Origin: Hyaloscypha bicolor E | Lineage: Eukaryota; Ascomycota; Leotiomycetes; Helotiales; Hyaloscyphaceae | DNA: 64,000 nt | Reading direction: 5' to 3' | Assembly: GCF_002865645.1 (NCBI RefSeq) | Contig: NW_020194521.1 | Span: 470,214 to 534,213, forward strand | Shown: positions 1 through 14,760 of the stretch, in pieces | How the letters are laid out: every line of letters starts with the position of its first letter | Position numbering within the stretch: the first letter of the stretch is position 1 | Notes under the pieces: generated by a model | What the model was told of the DNA's origin: nothing | The model's input: only the letters and a program-made list of their open reading frames with translations | Databases searched by the model: none | Made by a program: the position numbers and the translations under genes

Positions 1-870
1 TACTTCAAGAATGCAACCATTGTGTTATCGATGCTGCTGATCGCTGTCGATTCGCTCGGCTACAGCGCTACGCACACGTATCTGTATGCATGGGCAACGG
101 TCAGCCACAACATGTCCGCTCGAGACGCGACTTTCTACATGTACGCAACGTTTTGCCCTAGATCTTCATATGAAAGAGGCGCTGACCCACCTTTCAAGCT
201 TCACCGACGGCGTGACCCAATGCCTGATGGGCATCGTCGCCGGTTGGATCATGCTCGTCACCGGCCGATACAAATGGCTGGCCATGGGCGGCGCGGTGAT
301 CCGGCTGATCGGGTACGGACTTATGCTCCGACTGCGGGGGCAGCAGAACAGCATCGGCGAGCTGTTTACCCAGCAAATCATCCAGGGCGTAGGAAGCGGC
401 ATCATGCAGACATCCTTGCTAGTGCCGCCACAGGTCGTCGTCCCACACACTCAGATCTCGCAGGTTCTGTCTCTGACTCTCTCCATGTCATTCCTTGGCT
501 TCAGCGTGGGCTCCGCCATTGCGGGAGGAGTCTATACGAATACAATGCGACCTTCGCTGTGGGCATATCTCGAAAGAAATGCGACTCAGGAGCTGGTAGA
601 TCAGTTGTACAATTCGATCACCGGTGTGCCACCGGGTTGGGGGACCCCGGAACGGGATGCAGTCAACCTTGCGGTGAGTCATCAATGCTCCCTGTTTCGA
701 GCTCATGGGACTGGAGTCAAGGTTTTGACAATTGTCTTCGACAGTACACCGACGTGACGAGAAATTTCGTTTACACCGCACTGGGTGCGTCTGTCCTGGC
801 GATCGTGGTGTGTTTCTTCTTGCCGGATCTTTTGCTCCCTAAGTATGTTTCTCCGCAACACCCGCCATGA
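1..870 (+). CDS. Siderophore-iron MFS transporter, 3' part (gene starts before the window)
   Basis: C-terminal 246 residues of a major facilitator superfamily transporter of the siderochrome-iron (Sit/ARN/MirB-like) type, a plasma- or vesicle-membrane importer of ferric siderophores. The frame is open at base 1. I place exons at 1-140, 199-673 and 745-870; introns 141-198 (branch site CTGAC, phase 2) and 674-744 (GTGAGT donor, phase 0) join the three frames. Family-typical stretches are 'TYLYAWATVSHNMSARDATF', 'FTDGVTQCLMGIVAGW', 'AMGGAVIRLIGYGLMLRLR', 'VQGVGSGI'-like and 'VVPHTQISQV', followed by a final membrane helix and stop at 868-870. Hydrophobic helices alternate with short loops as in a 12-14 helix MFS. 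No stop or frameshift is needed if the introns are real, so it looks intact although it sits next to the RIP block. A multidrug MFS is the alternative; the motif set favours siderophore transport. Confidence 0.85.
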   Translation, partial: YFKNATIVLSMLLIAVDSLGYSATHTYLYAWATVSHNMSARDATFYMYATFCPRSSYERGADPPFKLHRRRDPMPDGHRRRLDHARHRPIQMAGHGRRGDPADRVRTYAPTAGAAEQHRRAVYPANHPGRRKRHHADILASAATGRRPTHSDLAGSVSDSLHVIPWLQRGLRHCGRSLYEYNATFAVGISRKKCDSGAGRSVVQFDHRCATGLGDPGTGCSQPCGESSMLPVSSSWDWSQGFDNCLRQYTDVTRNFVYTALGASVLAIVVCFFLPDLLLPKYVSPQHPP

Positions 871-1900
871 ATCCGGATCAATACTGACCTCTTTGCGTGA
901 AGGGATCACATCCGCTTAACAGGCCATGGAGTTGTTGAGGAAGATATCGAAGATCCTCGGGAACGGAAATGACATGTACTGTCAGTTCTTGGAGGCAGAC
1001 GTTCGATTCTTTTGCCCGTATTGAAATCTGTAGTAGGCCCGACCACTGGCTGCAGCACGACACTGTCCAAACTGGATTTAGCCTCGGCCTCTCCTTTGCA
1101 TCGCATTCAATATAAGCCCCTCGACGCTTCTCACAACGAGATGCGAATTTTGTCCTTCGAGCCTTCACATGCAGGACGAGACAGAACTTTTGTCCGAGTT
1201 CACCGTGACAATTTCCATTACAAATGAGAATAGTGGGAACTTGGAGGGAGTAGTGATGTCAGTTGGTGGCAAATCACGTCCTTGTTTCATTGCTTGCTTC
1301 ATGTTTAGTTTCAGGCCCCCTTATATGTATATCCTCACTCTCCTCTCCTAGACTCATCAATTGATCAGTTTACAGCTCTGCATCTGACAAAGCCAAATAG
1401 CCACGCAAAACGGACCGTGTAACCAAGACATAGCGGCTCAAAGCAAGCAGTAAGGGTCCTCCTACGCCTCTCGTCTTCTTCTCTTCTTACTGGGGCCTTT
1501 CATATCCGCTTCCGTCATAGATCCGTGATCTGTAATAACTACGTCGTCCTGCAAATCTTCTTTCTCATTCTTTAGCCCTTGGATGGTAGCTTCTAGCCTT
1601 CAACATTAGCGGGGCCTCCATCTGATCACAACAACGACACATATGATCAGGATGCTCGTCAAAAGAAACAGCCCTCTGAAACCACCGTTGCCTCGTGGAT
1701 CCCGCAGCGGCTAGGAGGCAGACCTTTATTACGAGGACCAATCTCGAAAAATGTAGAGTGCGAGAGGGTCTTGGGTAAAGAAATAGTATATCATACTGGT
1801 TGTGGAAAGTGTTTGCTGGAAATCACGTGTTTGGCTTCTCAGTCTTATTTCTTAGAATCTTAGACAGAACAATTTTACTATCATTTGCTCTATATACTCT
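871..1900. other. Unassigned flank between transporter and AT-rich block
   Basis: Normal-composition sequence downstream of the transporter. Short open frames occur on both strands (for example 1012-1227 and 878-1168) but overlap antisense, lack recognisable domains and have no splice logic, so I call no gene. From about 1,850 the composition drifts to AT-rich. Confidence 0.5.
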
Positions 1901-4900
1901 TGCTTATTTTGAAAGCATCTAATAGAAAGGCCTTCCAATAAAATATCCCTAGGTACCTAAATTACTCATCCCAAATAACTGCCCGGTATGCAATACGTTA
2001 TTCCTCTCTCTTTAACTCCGTTTCACTTGTTATAGCGGCTGCTATACCAGCTCGGGGCTACCAACAAGTCAAAAACTCAGGGTTTTTATAATTTAAAACC
2101 CTAATTGCCGTCTAGTAAGTTAAAGAAAAGGTTTGCTAAGATACTATAATATGCTTTCCGAATTAATACTATAAGCAAAATCGGTAGTCGCTTAGTAAAA
2201 GCATTCTCGGCAATGTCTGCTAACTTAGATTAAAAGGGTTTGTATTACTCGAATACAAAGTAATTTTATAATAGTAATTAAGTATAATTTTTTTTTTTCG
2301 TTATCTCAAAATTAATTAATAAGCTTACTACTTCTACTCAGGTACTAATTACCTCGACTTATTCTCTCCTTATCTAGCTTACTTAAGCAGTTCCTGAATA
2401 GTTTCTAAATAGTACCTATTACTTATTTATATAATTAATCTTTAATCGAGCTAAATAAAACTAGAAATCTTATTATTTTATTTTTATTAAGCCTTAATAA
2501 TAATCTCTAGAAAGCCTAAATAGATACCTAAAAATCCCGAACTAAACTCTTATAAAAATAGATTTATATTATATTATAAGTAATTACCTATAATAATAAA
2601 ATATAAAGGCCTTATTTTTTTATTACTATTTTCTATAAACTTATTTCTTGCTTTTATTTATAACCTAAATTCCTTTTTCTTAACTTAATTATTAAATTAT
2701 TATATTATAGTAAAACGTTAATATATATAGAAGTTAATTAATTAAGAGCCTTTCTAAACAGAAACTAATTATAAGATAATTATATTAACTAATTATATTA
2801 AATAATATAATAAATACCTATTATAAAAAGAAAGAAATAATATTCTTATTATTATTTACTTTTTATTACTTAAAAAGAAATAGTAATTAAATATAAATAT
2901 AAAATAAAATAAAAAAAGAATAAAGAAAAGAAAAGAAAAATATTATATAAGAAAAGTTATATAAAGTTCATTTATTTTTGCCTTTTATTACTTTAATTCT
3001 TATTTACTAATTTCTTCTTAAATAAATTATTATTACTAAAAATATAGCCTATAAGCTAGTTCTTTTTCTTATTACTTAATTTATTCTTGAATTTACTATT
3101 ATTAAAACAGGCTTATTCTACTAATATAATAAGAATTTTACTTTTATTAGTTATATAGTTCTATTATATAACCTCCGGATATTTATATAATTTGTAATTC
3201 TTTTATATTACTTTTTTTTTTTTAGTTCTTAAAAATAAACTAATCTTTATTCTTTAATTCTAGTTTTTATATATTATAATTCTATATTATAAAAGTATAT
3301 TCTTTATTTTATAATACTATTTGTTTTATATTTCTATTATAATAAGACTTTAAATTATTGCTTTTTAATAGATTTAGTAATCTTATTTTTTATAGCCTTT
3401 TTTATAAATATCTTTTTTTTATTTTTCTTTGCCTTTAGTATTAATATAAGTATATTATTACTGGCTTTAAATAATAAGTATTAAAAACTAATATAATCTT
3501 TAAAACTAGTTAAATTTAATTAAATTTACAGGTATTTCTTATTTATTTATATTAAAAACTATTTCCGAATTTCCTTTATTTTAGTATTATTAAAAGTAAT
3601 TAATATATAGTTATAAATAAAAAGAATTTTAATATTATTACTATAGAAAACTCTTATTATATAATTAATAATATTAAATTAATAGGCCTTTTTAATTCTT
3701 ATAATAATATTACTAATATTACTTTTTTTTAAATTATACTTACCTTAAATAATTTCAATTAATAGCTTTATATTATTAAGTAATATAATTATAAAAAGAA
3801 TTATATTTACTTTAGTTCAAATAGCTTTTTTATAATATATTATTATTATTATAAGGCTAGGCTTCTTATTTTAAATATAATTTTTAAAGTTTTTAATAAT
3901 ATAATTATAAGAATATTTTAATTATTATTAGTAATAGTATTAATCTTAATTTTCTTTTTTGAGTTTTTATTCTTATTTCTAATTTAATTATAATTATTAT
4001 TATTAGAAAAAGCAAAATATAGCTTTTAGGCTTATTTATTATTCTTTTTAAATAATTTACTAAAATAGTACTTAACTCGAATAAGAATATTATTATTATT
4101 ATTTTCTTTATTATTTATTAGCTTAATTATTTTAAAAATAAACTTATATATATTAGTTTTTTTAATATATATTATAAAAGTATTTCGTTTTTTTAAATAT
4201 TTAATAATATTTGAATTTTTAAATAGTTTTCGGGATTACTAATAATATTAAAGAAGTTTTTAAAGTTCTTATTAATAAAAATATAATTCTTTTTTAGCTT
4301 TTTATAAATTTAATAATATACTAGCTATAATAATAAAATACTTTTAATTAATATAAGAAATATTATACTAGTATTAATAATAAGTTATATAATATTCTTT
4401 TATATAATATTATAATAATTAGAATAATTACTATAGCTATATATATTTTATAATAATTAATATAAAGAAAATACTTTTTTAATTTTAAGAAAAACAAATA
4501 TTATAATTTATATTAGTATATAATTATAAAAGTATAATAATATTTCCTATAAATATATTTAATAAAAATAATTATTATTTTATAATTATTATTTAATATT
4601 TCTTATTAATTAATTATATTTCTTTATAAAAATTATTTTTAATTACTTTTTATAATTTATTATAAACTCTAATATATTATTAAGAAACTTTACTAATTAC
4701 TAGTTATTATATTTATTTTCTTATTTTATATATTTTATTAAATATTTAATATTATAATTATTATATATTATAGTAAGAATTACTAATTTCGAACTAGTAT
4801 AATTACTTTACTTAGTTAGAATCTATATATCTATATCCTAAAACTTTATACTTTACTTAAGCTCTTTTCTAGCTAATTTAATTAACTCTTTTACTATTTA

Positions 4901-5199
4901 ATATAACTTTCTATTCTATAATCTTTATATATATTAATTATAAGCGCGGCCTTATACTAATAAGCTTTCTAATTAGTATACTATAAAAAGTATTTAAGAG
5001 CTTATTTAATTATTTTTTTGAAAATTATATTTTAGTTTATATTTTTATTATTAATTAATTAATAAGAACTATTTCTATAATTCTTACTATTTCTATAAGC
5101 TTAATTATAATTATATTAGAAGCTATAATTAAGATTATTATCCTAAAAAACTATAGTTCCTAAGTAAACTAGTTTAATACTTTCTATAGAATAGCTAGT

Positions 5200-7600
5200 A
5201 ATAAAAGTATCTGAAATAAGATTAACTCATTTAATAATAAAGTAATTAAAACAAATATAGTAGCTTTTTCCAGGCCTTTCTCTATAATTAATAAACTTAT
5301 ACTAAAGGAAATAGAGAATTACTATACTAGATACTAAATTAAAACAGAGAATTAAAATAAAGATACTTAATTTATAACTAAAAAAAAATTAAAACCAGGA
5401 TTTCTATAGCCTATAATATTCGGGGATATTAGAGATTACTATTTAGTACTCTTATAAAACTATAAGATCAAGAAACTAGACTAGATAAATAAGCTAATAT
5501 ATTATTATATAATTTAGGTAATAGCTCTATTAAACTATTAATATAGAAATCCTTATAAATTTTACTTTAGGATTTAAAGAGAATAAATAGAGCTTTATTT
5601 ATAAGATTCTTAAAGCTTTATTAACGAAATATAATTCTATAAATATAATATAAATTATTAGTATTTAAAGAATATATAGCTCGGTTCTATTACAAGGATA
5701 TAAAAGAGAAATAAGCCTAAAGTACTAGTTTACTAATTAGAAAAAGGTACTTAACTATACTAAAGCTCTTAAAATTACCAAAATCGAAGATATTCTAGTA
5801 ATAATCGAGTTTTTAATAGCTTTTTAGTAGAAACTCGTACTAATCTAGGTAATAAAATAGCTTAGTAATCTATATAATAAAGACAAACTAGGGCTTCTAA
5901 TCTTTATACTCAAATAATATAGCTAGATATTTAATTGGATTATTTTAAAGAATTAGAATACTAAATACTTAAGAGCTCCTATAATCTTTATTATAATCGG
6001 GAATTAAACTTATAAAAAATCGAATAATAAACCCGATTCGAATAAATATAAGTATTATAAGTACTTTTATAAGAAATTCAAGAACTTTAAGTATTACTAG
6101 AATTTATTTAGTTATATTATTATAGAAATTATAATTACTAAATTAAATAAAACTTAAATAAAATTCAAGCCTAATAAGAAATAAATTAGAAAAATTCGAA
6201 AAAGGCTTTTAATCGAATATTAAAAGAATCTAAAACCTTAGCTAGAAAAGAAATATAATATAAAAATTATTAGTAAATAAGCTATAGAGAAACTAATATC
6301 CGGTACTAGTTCTAAAAAGAAACCTAAAATATCCGGAATCTAATATTTTAGGAACTTTAATATTATTTTAATAGATCTAATATTTATAATTCAGAGTCCA
6401 GATTAAGAAATTTATATAATACTCGATTTCTTAAGATATTTGCTTTCTTAAAATACCTTATTAAATAATTATAATATTATATATCTGGTTAATAGTAAGA
6501 ATCTAATTAATTCTAATACTTTTATTAAAATAAAAATTAATAATTATATAAAAGCAGAAATAACTAATTTTCTAATTATTAGATATAGTACTTATATAAT
6601 TAAAAATATAGTTAATAGACTTATAAAACTATATACTAAAGATCTAATTCTTTATAATATTATAGTTATTAAAGGGTTTTATATAAATATTATTTTCGAG
6701 GCTTATTTAGTAAAAAAGAAAACTTAATATAATAAATATAATTTTATAATTAAACTAGGAAATTATAAAGAAAATATAGTATTAATATAATTAGAATATA
6801 GGTTCAATTTAGTTTTCCTTAAATATAAACTATTCTTTATTTATTTTAATATTTTATTCGAGATTTCTACTAGTACTAGTAATATATTTATATTTCTAAT
6901 ACTTAAATATTTAATTAGAGCTTAATATAAAAGATTAAAAAAATATTTTAAGCCGAGAAATAATTTTTAAAAAAAATAATATATAAAAGTAAAATATTTA
7001 GCTTATAAAGCTCTATAAAAGCTTATTAATTATATATATAATATGAAAATTAATAAATTAATAAGAATTATATACGAATTTTATATTTAGATATATATTA
7101 GGTAAGTAATCTTATATAAGCTAATTAAAAAAAGATTTATTTAATTATTCTAGAAAATCTTATAAGATTTATTTAATTACCTAAATAATTATAATAATTC
7201 GAGCTAAATTCTAATTATTAAAAACAAATTTAATAAAAAGCTCTTTAAATACCTTTTACTAAATAAAGGAAATTTACTAGTATTTAATATAATTAGGGAT
7301 TTTAAATAATAAATATATAAATAATATAATCTTTTAATTACTTATATTAAATATAACTAGAAAAAAGTAATTATTTTAATCTAAATAATATTAGTTTATT
7401 AGATTTAAATAAAGAAATAAGATATTAAAATTAAGCTTTCTTTTATATATATATATAAGCCGAATAGTAATATTAAATATATAGAATAGGAAATTATAAA
7501 TAAAGTAATTATAATATATTTAATAACTAATATATATAAAACTAGAAAAAAAAGAAAAGAAATAAATATAATAAATTACTAGCTAAATATATTAACTTAT
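5200..7600 (+). mobile_element. RIP-degraded Ty1/copia retrotransposon remnant (gag zinc knuckle to integrase)
   Basis: Plus-strand decayed polyprotein. In order I see a zinc-knuckle-like segment near 6,030-6,110 (Cys codons now Tyr), a protease/linker segment near 6,470-6,730 ending in a 'GFYINIIFEAYLV' phrase typical of fungal copia elements ('GFHVNIVSEARL' type), a GAG-pre-integrase segment near 6,990-7,130, and the integrase start near 7,140-7,300 ('FWKILWDLFNY' type). The third integrase acidic region with 'YKPNSNIKYIEWEI' follows at 7,440-7,500. Stops are nearly all TAA/TAG at former Gln/Trp codons. No reverse transcriptase or LTR could be assigned, so ends are approximate. Confidence 0.7.
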
Positions 7601-10365
7601 TATAATTATAATATAAGCTTTAAGCTTTATAAAAAAGAATCTTTATAATAATTACTATAAATAAAATATAATAGCTATAGCTAAAGAGGCCTTAAAAGAA
7701 GTTTAAAGCTATATTAGAAGAAATATATTTCAAATAGCTAATTAATATAAAAAAAAGAATTATTTTTTTTAGAAAAAATAAGCTTAAATCTTTTTCTTTT
7801 CTTTTACTTTTATAGTAATAAAAAAAACAGATCTTTATTTATTATTACTTTATTACTATTTTTTTTAACTATTTTTTTTTAGTATATTATAATTCTTTCT
7901 ATTATCTTCTAATAAGAAAAAATATAATTTAAAGAGCTTTATAGTAAAATATTCTAATAATCTTATATTTTCGAATTTTTAATTCTTAGATATAAAATTA
8001 TATATACTAAAGAATCTCTTACTATTCTAATTAAGCTCTTTTATATTTTAATTTCTTAAATTATTTATTTTATTTATTTTATACTTTTCTTAATTATTAT
8101 ATATTTATTAAATCTCTTATTTCTAAAAATATATTATTATAATATTAGGTATTAATATATAAGATTTAGCTAATTCTCTTTATTAAATATATTATATAGG
8201 TTTATATATTTATTTCTAGTAAAAGCTATATAATATCTATAAGCTCTTTTATAACTAATCTTATAATATTATTTTTAATTCTTTAATAATAATCTTATAG
8301 TATCTTTTTATTTAATTCTTTTTTAATTCTAATATACTATTACCTTTAGATTTCTTTATATCTTTTATATACCTCTATAAATTTGTTTTTATTCTCTTTT
8401 ATAGAAACTATTTAGTTTCGGGAATTTGTTTCTTAATATAATATTAATATAAATTTAGAATAACTAGGTTATATTTATAATTTAAAGAAAGATCTAATAT
8501 ATTAAAAGTAATAAATATAATATATTAAAGTTCTTTATTTTCTTTATTATTATTATTATTAACTTCTACTTTTTACTAGTAAAAAATAAAATAACTTATT
8601 AATATTATAAGAATAAAATAACCTAAATATATATTAGCCTATAATTATTTTAGTTAAAATTAGAATATATTTTACTTTTATTTATATTATACTTTTAAGT
8701 ATACTAGTTTATTAATAACTTCTAGCTTATATATTAGTATATATTATATTAAAGAGAAACCTAATAAGGTTCTAAATAAATAAAAGTATCTAGTATTTAA
8801 GGATTTTAATTTAAATAATTTATAAAGAAATAAATAATTCTATAAATATAAGAATATTATTAATATATAGAGATAAAGATCCGGGTTTATAGCTTTTTAT
8901 ATATATCTATATTAAGTATAATAGCTTTAGTTCCCTAAATAAATTTATTTTAATTTACTAATTCAAGTAAAATTATTAGAATTAAATTATTATTAATATA
9001 ATATTAATAGATTAATATAAATAGAAAATAAAGAAGAAATATTATAAATTATTATATAAATAACTCTTAATTAAAAATCCTCTTATTATAATAATTCCTC
9101 TATTTCTAAATAAGGAAAATCTCTTTGAATTTCATAACTTTAAGCTTTATAATTATATTTAATTCTAGCTTATAAACTTTAAGCCTTTAGCTATAGGTTA
9201 TTTCCTTATCTTATATATTTATAATAGTCTTATTCTGAAATATTAGAGCCCTAAAAAACTCTCTATTACTCGCTTACTAATATTTAAATAATATACTAAA
9301 AAAACTCTATAATTCCCTTTTTATAGGACCTAATATAATAATAATTCTTACTTTTAGAATTTTTCGAATTTATAGTATTTCGTTTTATTTCTTTATATTA
9401 TTTAAAAGATTAAAAATGGTTTTATTTAGTATTATTTTCGTAAAACTTATTACTTTTCTCTAGCTTTCCGAGAGATATTAAATATTAATACTTCTAGTTC
9501 CGGAAATATTATTACCTTTATTTCCAGATATTTTATAAACTATTTCTAGTAAAATAATAGCCGGTTTTATAATATAAAATAATAAACTCTTATTTTCTAA
9601 ATTTGTTTTTATTTATACTTTACTTAAAGTATATTAAGAAGTTTTAAATAAAATAATATAGAATTATATTATATTCTATAAATATAGAAAATTAAATAGC
9701 TCTAGTATAAATTCCTTTAAGAAATAGAGATATAGATATAATTAAAAAATAATATTAGTTTTAGGTATTCTAATATATTATTTAGTTATTTCTTTATTTA
9801 ATATATAAGAGAATATTTATATATTAGTAATAAATATCTAAAAATAAATATCTTAAGCCTATAAATCTGGATCTTTATAATAAATAAATAGAATATTATA
9901 TTTGGGTTTTATTAATTTAGCTAAATAATAAAGAATTTTTTCTATATTATATTTATTATAAAAAATAATAGAACTTTTAGTTTCTTTTTTAAAATATTTC
10001 TATAATTTAACTAAAATTATAAGTAATATAATTATAGTTCTAAATTCTTTTTCTGAGTTAAAAATATTTATATTATTTTATAATACTAAAAAAATACTAA
10101 AAAACTTAATCTAATTATTACTTTTCTAAAGTTTCTAATAAGTTATTTACTAAAATAAATATTAGATTTAGTAATTTTATAGATTTTTCTAAAAAAGAAA
10201 TATTTTAGTTAACTAATTAAGCTAATATTAACTCGGAAATCTATTTTAATAGCAAGCTATAAATAATTCAATTACTAGAATAAGTTAAATATAAAGAATA
10301 TAGTTAATAAGCCCTATTTTATATCTAATTTCTTTTTGGTTTAGAAATAATTAATATATTAATAT

Positions 10366-10620
10366 TAGTTTACTAATAATATATAGTACTATTATATAAG
10401 TATAAAAATACTAGTTATATTAAGTTAGTAAAATTATTATTACAAAATAGAAATTATAGATTATAGTATTAATATATAATTTCTAAATCTACTAAGCCTA
10501 ATAAAGTCTAGTTTACTAGTTAAGTTATTTATAGAATATAAGATTATATAATTATATCCCGTATCTTATATTCTATTACCTATATCTTATATCCTATATC
10601 CCGTAACTATATATATAACT
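10366..10620. repeat. Direct repeat copy A (partner at 32,538-32,730)
   Basis: Shares a long similar stretch with 32,538-32,730, including 'atatataatttctaaat', 'tactaagcctaataaa' and 'tatataatataagattatat'-like runs in the same order. Copy A carries roughly 60 extra bases near 10,400-10,460. Could be LTR or solo-LTR remnants of one family. Confidence 0.6.
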
Positions 10621-13600
10621 TCTAAAGAAATAATTATACTAATAATTAAAGAATTATTTAAGTTATTTAAGTTATTTATAAATAACTTAAATAAAATATA
10701 AGTAATAAATAGCTTAAAAAACTTGAATAAAATAGAATAATTATTTATAAATAATATAAATAACTATAAATAATTATATAAAAGTTATATAAAAGTTATA
10801 AGATTATTATAAATTAATATATATTTAAATTTATAAAAAAAGAACTAAGGTATCTATTAAGTAGCCTTATATAAACTAAGCTAGAACTTATATAAATCTA
10901 TTTAAATATTAATTTTCTATAATAATAAACTAATTATTCTTTTTAAAATCTTGTTTTTTTTTTCCTTAGCCTCTTCTAATTTATCTTTAAATAACTTCTA
11001 GCTTTTTAAATAAGCTATTATCTTAAAAGTATTCTTATTAAGTCTATTATATAATTTAGATATAATAAGAGTATTTTAAGAGAAAAACCTTTTATTAGCT
11101 ATTAAGAAAGCCGAAATTCCTAAATATTTCCTAGCTATTAAAGCTAAAACAGGAAATCTAGTAATATTAGACTTCTAATAGTCTAAGAGCTTAGTCTATA
11201 TATATATTAGTACTAATATATTAAAAAATATTAAGAGAATATTAGATAATTATTTAATAGAATTTAAATAAATCTTATTTACTTTTTTATTTTCTCTTTT
11301 TTCTACTAAATAAGTTATTAACTTATTCTCTATTTTAGAGATTAAATTAGTAATATATATATTTGAGTTATTGAAATCGGAATTAGAATCGGCTATATTA
11401 ATATTCGAGCTATTAGATCTAGCTTAAAATATATTATAATTATATTTATATTTAAATTTAAATATTAGTTATTAAATTTTTAATTTATTAAAAACTAATA
11501 AAAGAAATTACTTATATATTATAATTAGTCTTTAATCTATTATATATATTCGAATATATATTACTAAATAAGCCAATACTAGTTAATTTTTCTTATTTAA
11601 TTCGAGAATTAAGAATAAGAGTCAAATATAAAGCTTTATTTTTATTATTTAAAATACCTGTTTTAGAATAATACTTTCGAAGTTTAGCTATATACTTATT
11701 TATAATATCTATAAATACTTTATTCTATTAAAAATTAGTATAATATTATTAATAATATAAGAAGAATTTAAGAAAAGACTTATTTTAAATTTCTTTTTAA
11801 AATTTTCAATTTTATTATATATTTTATATATCTCTAATATAATATAATATATAATAGAATAACTTTCGGCTTATAACTTAGTTATAGCTTTAATAAATAT
11901 TGAAATTATATTTAAAATATTATTTAAATAAGTAATTTTAATATTAGTTAAAACTAGACTTTTATTTTTAAAAGCTTTTAAATTAGAGCTATTAATAATT
12001 ACTTTAATAGCTTTATATATATAATAAATAAAAAACTATTATATTTTTTAATTTATAAATAATTAGTAAAAATTAATAATTAATAATTAAAAAATTAATT
12101 ATTTACTAAATTAAGGAAATAATTTAAAACTATTAATAGGTCTTTTCTAACCTTTCCTTTAAATTACCATAAATCTCCTTATTAAATGATATAAGGAAAC
12201 TTATTTATACTTGTTTCTTATTTTTTCTTGTTTCTATTTTCAAGTTCTTTTATTTCTTATTTATATAAATTTATAAAATAAAAGTATTTATACATCGTTT
12301 TTAATAAAGCTTTTAAAATAATCTTAATTAAACTAAATTTAATATATACTATACTAATGAGATATTTCCCTTAGAATTTAATGCCTTGCTTCATTATAAT
12401 ATTTTATAAAAGCCTTTAAATAAGGCGGTATTATTAAAGCTAGAATTATTCTGCGAGTAATTACATAAATAAGTATATGATTAATAATTATTTAATAAAT
12501 TAATTTTAAATTACTTACCTAAAAAATTATATTTAATGATTATATTATTTTAAAGCTTCTAATAAAACAGAAAGTATATAATACCAGAATAAAATATTAC
12601 TTAAATCTTTTATAGCCTAATAAATAAGATTTAATTTAATCCTTATTTATCAAAATAACTAATAATATATTAGTATAGGTTTTATTTAATAATTATAAGA
12701 ATATATAATTTTAGATAATAATTCCAAAAAAAGGCCTTTTGATTTATATTTAATTAAAATATCTAATATAATAGAAGATTTTCTTAAGAATTAATATTTA
12801 AACTATTTTTTAATATAGTATAAATTAAGCTTATTTATAAAAGCCTTTAAGTATATAATAGATACTTAATTATTAAATATGTATTATATATAAATAAGAA
12901 ATAATATATAAAAGCTTATTAATTTAAATAAGATATTAGCTTTTTAAAGCTTAAAATAATAATAGCCCGAAAAGAAATATTATTATTAATAATAAAGTTT
13001 AATAATAATTTCTTAAAGTAATTAGTAATAAAGCTTTCTTTTTATTTTCCGGATTATTTATTAAAAAGGCTAGTTATAATTATTTATAAGACTTAATTAG
13101 AAGCTTTACTTTTATTTATTAAATATATTAGTAAATATTTCTTTTTTATTAATAATAGAATAACTTACTATTATTATTACTATTCTTAAGACTTTAAAAA
13201 TCTATAAACCTATATATATATCGAAAATAAGAATAATAATTTTTTATAGAAATATATATTTATTAATTAAGCTATATTTTACTATAAATTAATTAGTAAA
13301 AAATTAATTAAAAATTAATATATTAATTTATAAATATCCTTTAACTATATACTTAATAATATATATATAAAGATCCTTATTATTTTCTTATATTAGATTT
13401 AGTATATTTTTTAAATAGCTTTTCTTAAAAAGAAAAGCTTATTTATTAAGTAGCCTTAATTTAAAATCGAGATAATTTTAATTTATATTAATCTTAATTA
13501 AGGAATCTTAAAATATTTTCGAGTATATTAAATATATATAAGAATATATATTATATAAAATAATATAATAAAAGTAATAATTAATTTTTTATAAATAATT

Positions 13601-14104
13601 AAAGTATAAGAAAGAAATAAAATCGAGAAAAATAATATATTTTTATAGAAAGTTCTAATATTCTAAAGTTTGTATTATAATTCTTCTAATTATAAAGATT
13701 TGCCTTAACCCGAAGATTCTAGTTCTTTAACTTCTAATTTTTATCTCTTATATTAGTAATTTAATATAATTATAATTTATAGTAGTTCTAGAAATATTAC
13801 TAAGATTCGATTTATTTATTAAGTACTATTATTACCTAATTAGCTAGTAAAGTAATACTAGAAGCGGGCCCCCCCTAAAGCTTTACCTAATTAAGCTAGT
13901 TCTATTATATATACTAATTATATACTTTATTTAAGTTATTTATAAATATTTATAAATAACCTAAATAATATATAAATAAAATATAAATAATAGAATTTAT
14001 ATTTAAATAAAATAAAAGTAATAATTATTATTCTATTTTATTTTATTTATTTAATATACTAGATAATACTTTTTTACTAAAATTTATTTTACTAAAAAGT
14101 ACCT

Positions 14105-14760
14105 TAATTAGTTTATAGGTATTTATATTTTTTACTAAAAAAGAAATCTTATATAAGAAATAGAAATTAGATTTTTTATTTAAAATATAAGCTTATTATA
14201 AAATAGAATATAGGCCTATTAATATTTAAAAATTATTAAATTAAAGATTTATAATATTTATAATTTTATTTTATAATATTTTATTATTTGCCTATTTAAG
14301 AATTATTACTTTTTTAATCTTAAATAAATATAGCCTTTATTATAAAATATAGTTAATTATTAGAAATTTTTTTTATAAATCTTAATAAAAAAAACAAGAA
14401 TTTAATCTTTATTATTTTACTTTTAGAAATAAATATAATTAAAGAATATAAGCTAAATAGTTTAAATTAGAGCTAATAAATAGCTATTAAAGTCTCTTGG
14501 CTTTTTCTATAAATTTTTTTATTTAATATAATATATAAATTTAAAACAAGTAATTTAAATAATATATTACTTATAATATAATAAATTAGAGCCAAGTATA
14601 ATTACTAAATAATATATTTAAAAGCTAAATTAGCCTCTTTTTTATTTTTAAGAATTAAGGCTTTTATAATCTTATTTATAGCTTAAATCTATAAAGTAAT
14701 TAATTAGATAATATCTTTAAAAAATACTTAATTTAGTATAGCCTAAATAAAATAACTATT
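14105..14760 (-). pseudogene. OrsD-like gene, distal half, separated from its 5' half by a 20-kb insertion
   Basis: Minus-strand frame open except for TAA/TAG codons of RIP type, running left from 14,760 for about 650 bp. It carries residues such as 'FFKDII', 'AINKIIKALILKNKKEANLA' and 'KIYRKSQETL'. It continues the phase of the frame at 34,722-35,703: the 5' half ends in codons AAT AGT and this half begins with the same AAT AGT, so one copy of that hexamer bridges the gap in frame. Function of this part is unknown. It is dead. Confidence 0.65.

Noticed and set aside
878..1351. Small overlapping frames after the transporter
   Set aside because: They overlap on opposite strands, share no motif and show no introns; nothing supports a gene.
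13862..13880. GC patch with a C-run in the AT-rich block as a possible regulatory site
   Set aside because: Single short run with no partner or dyad; noted only as a composition oddity.
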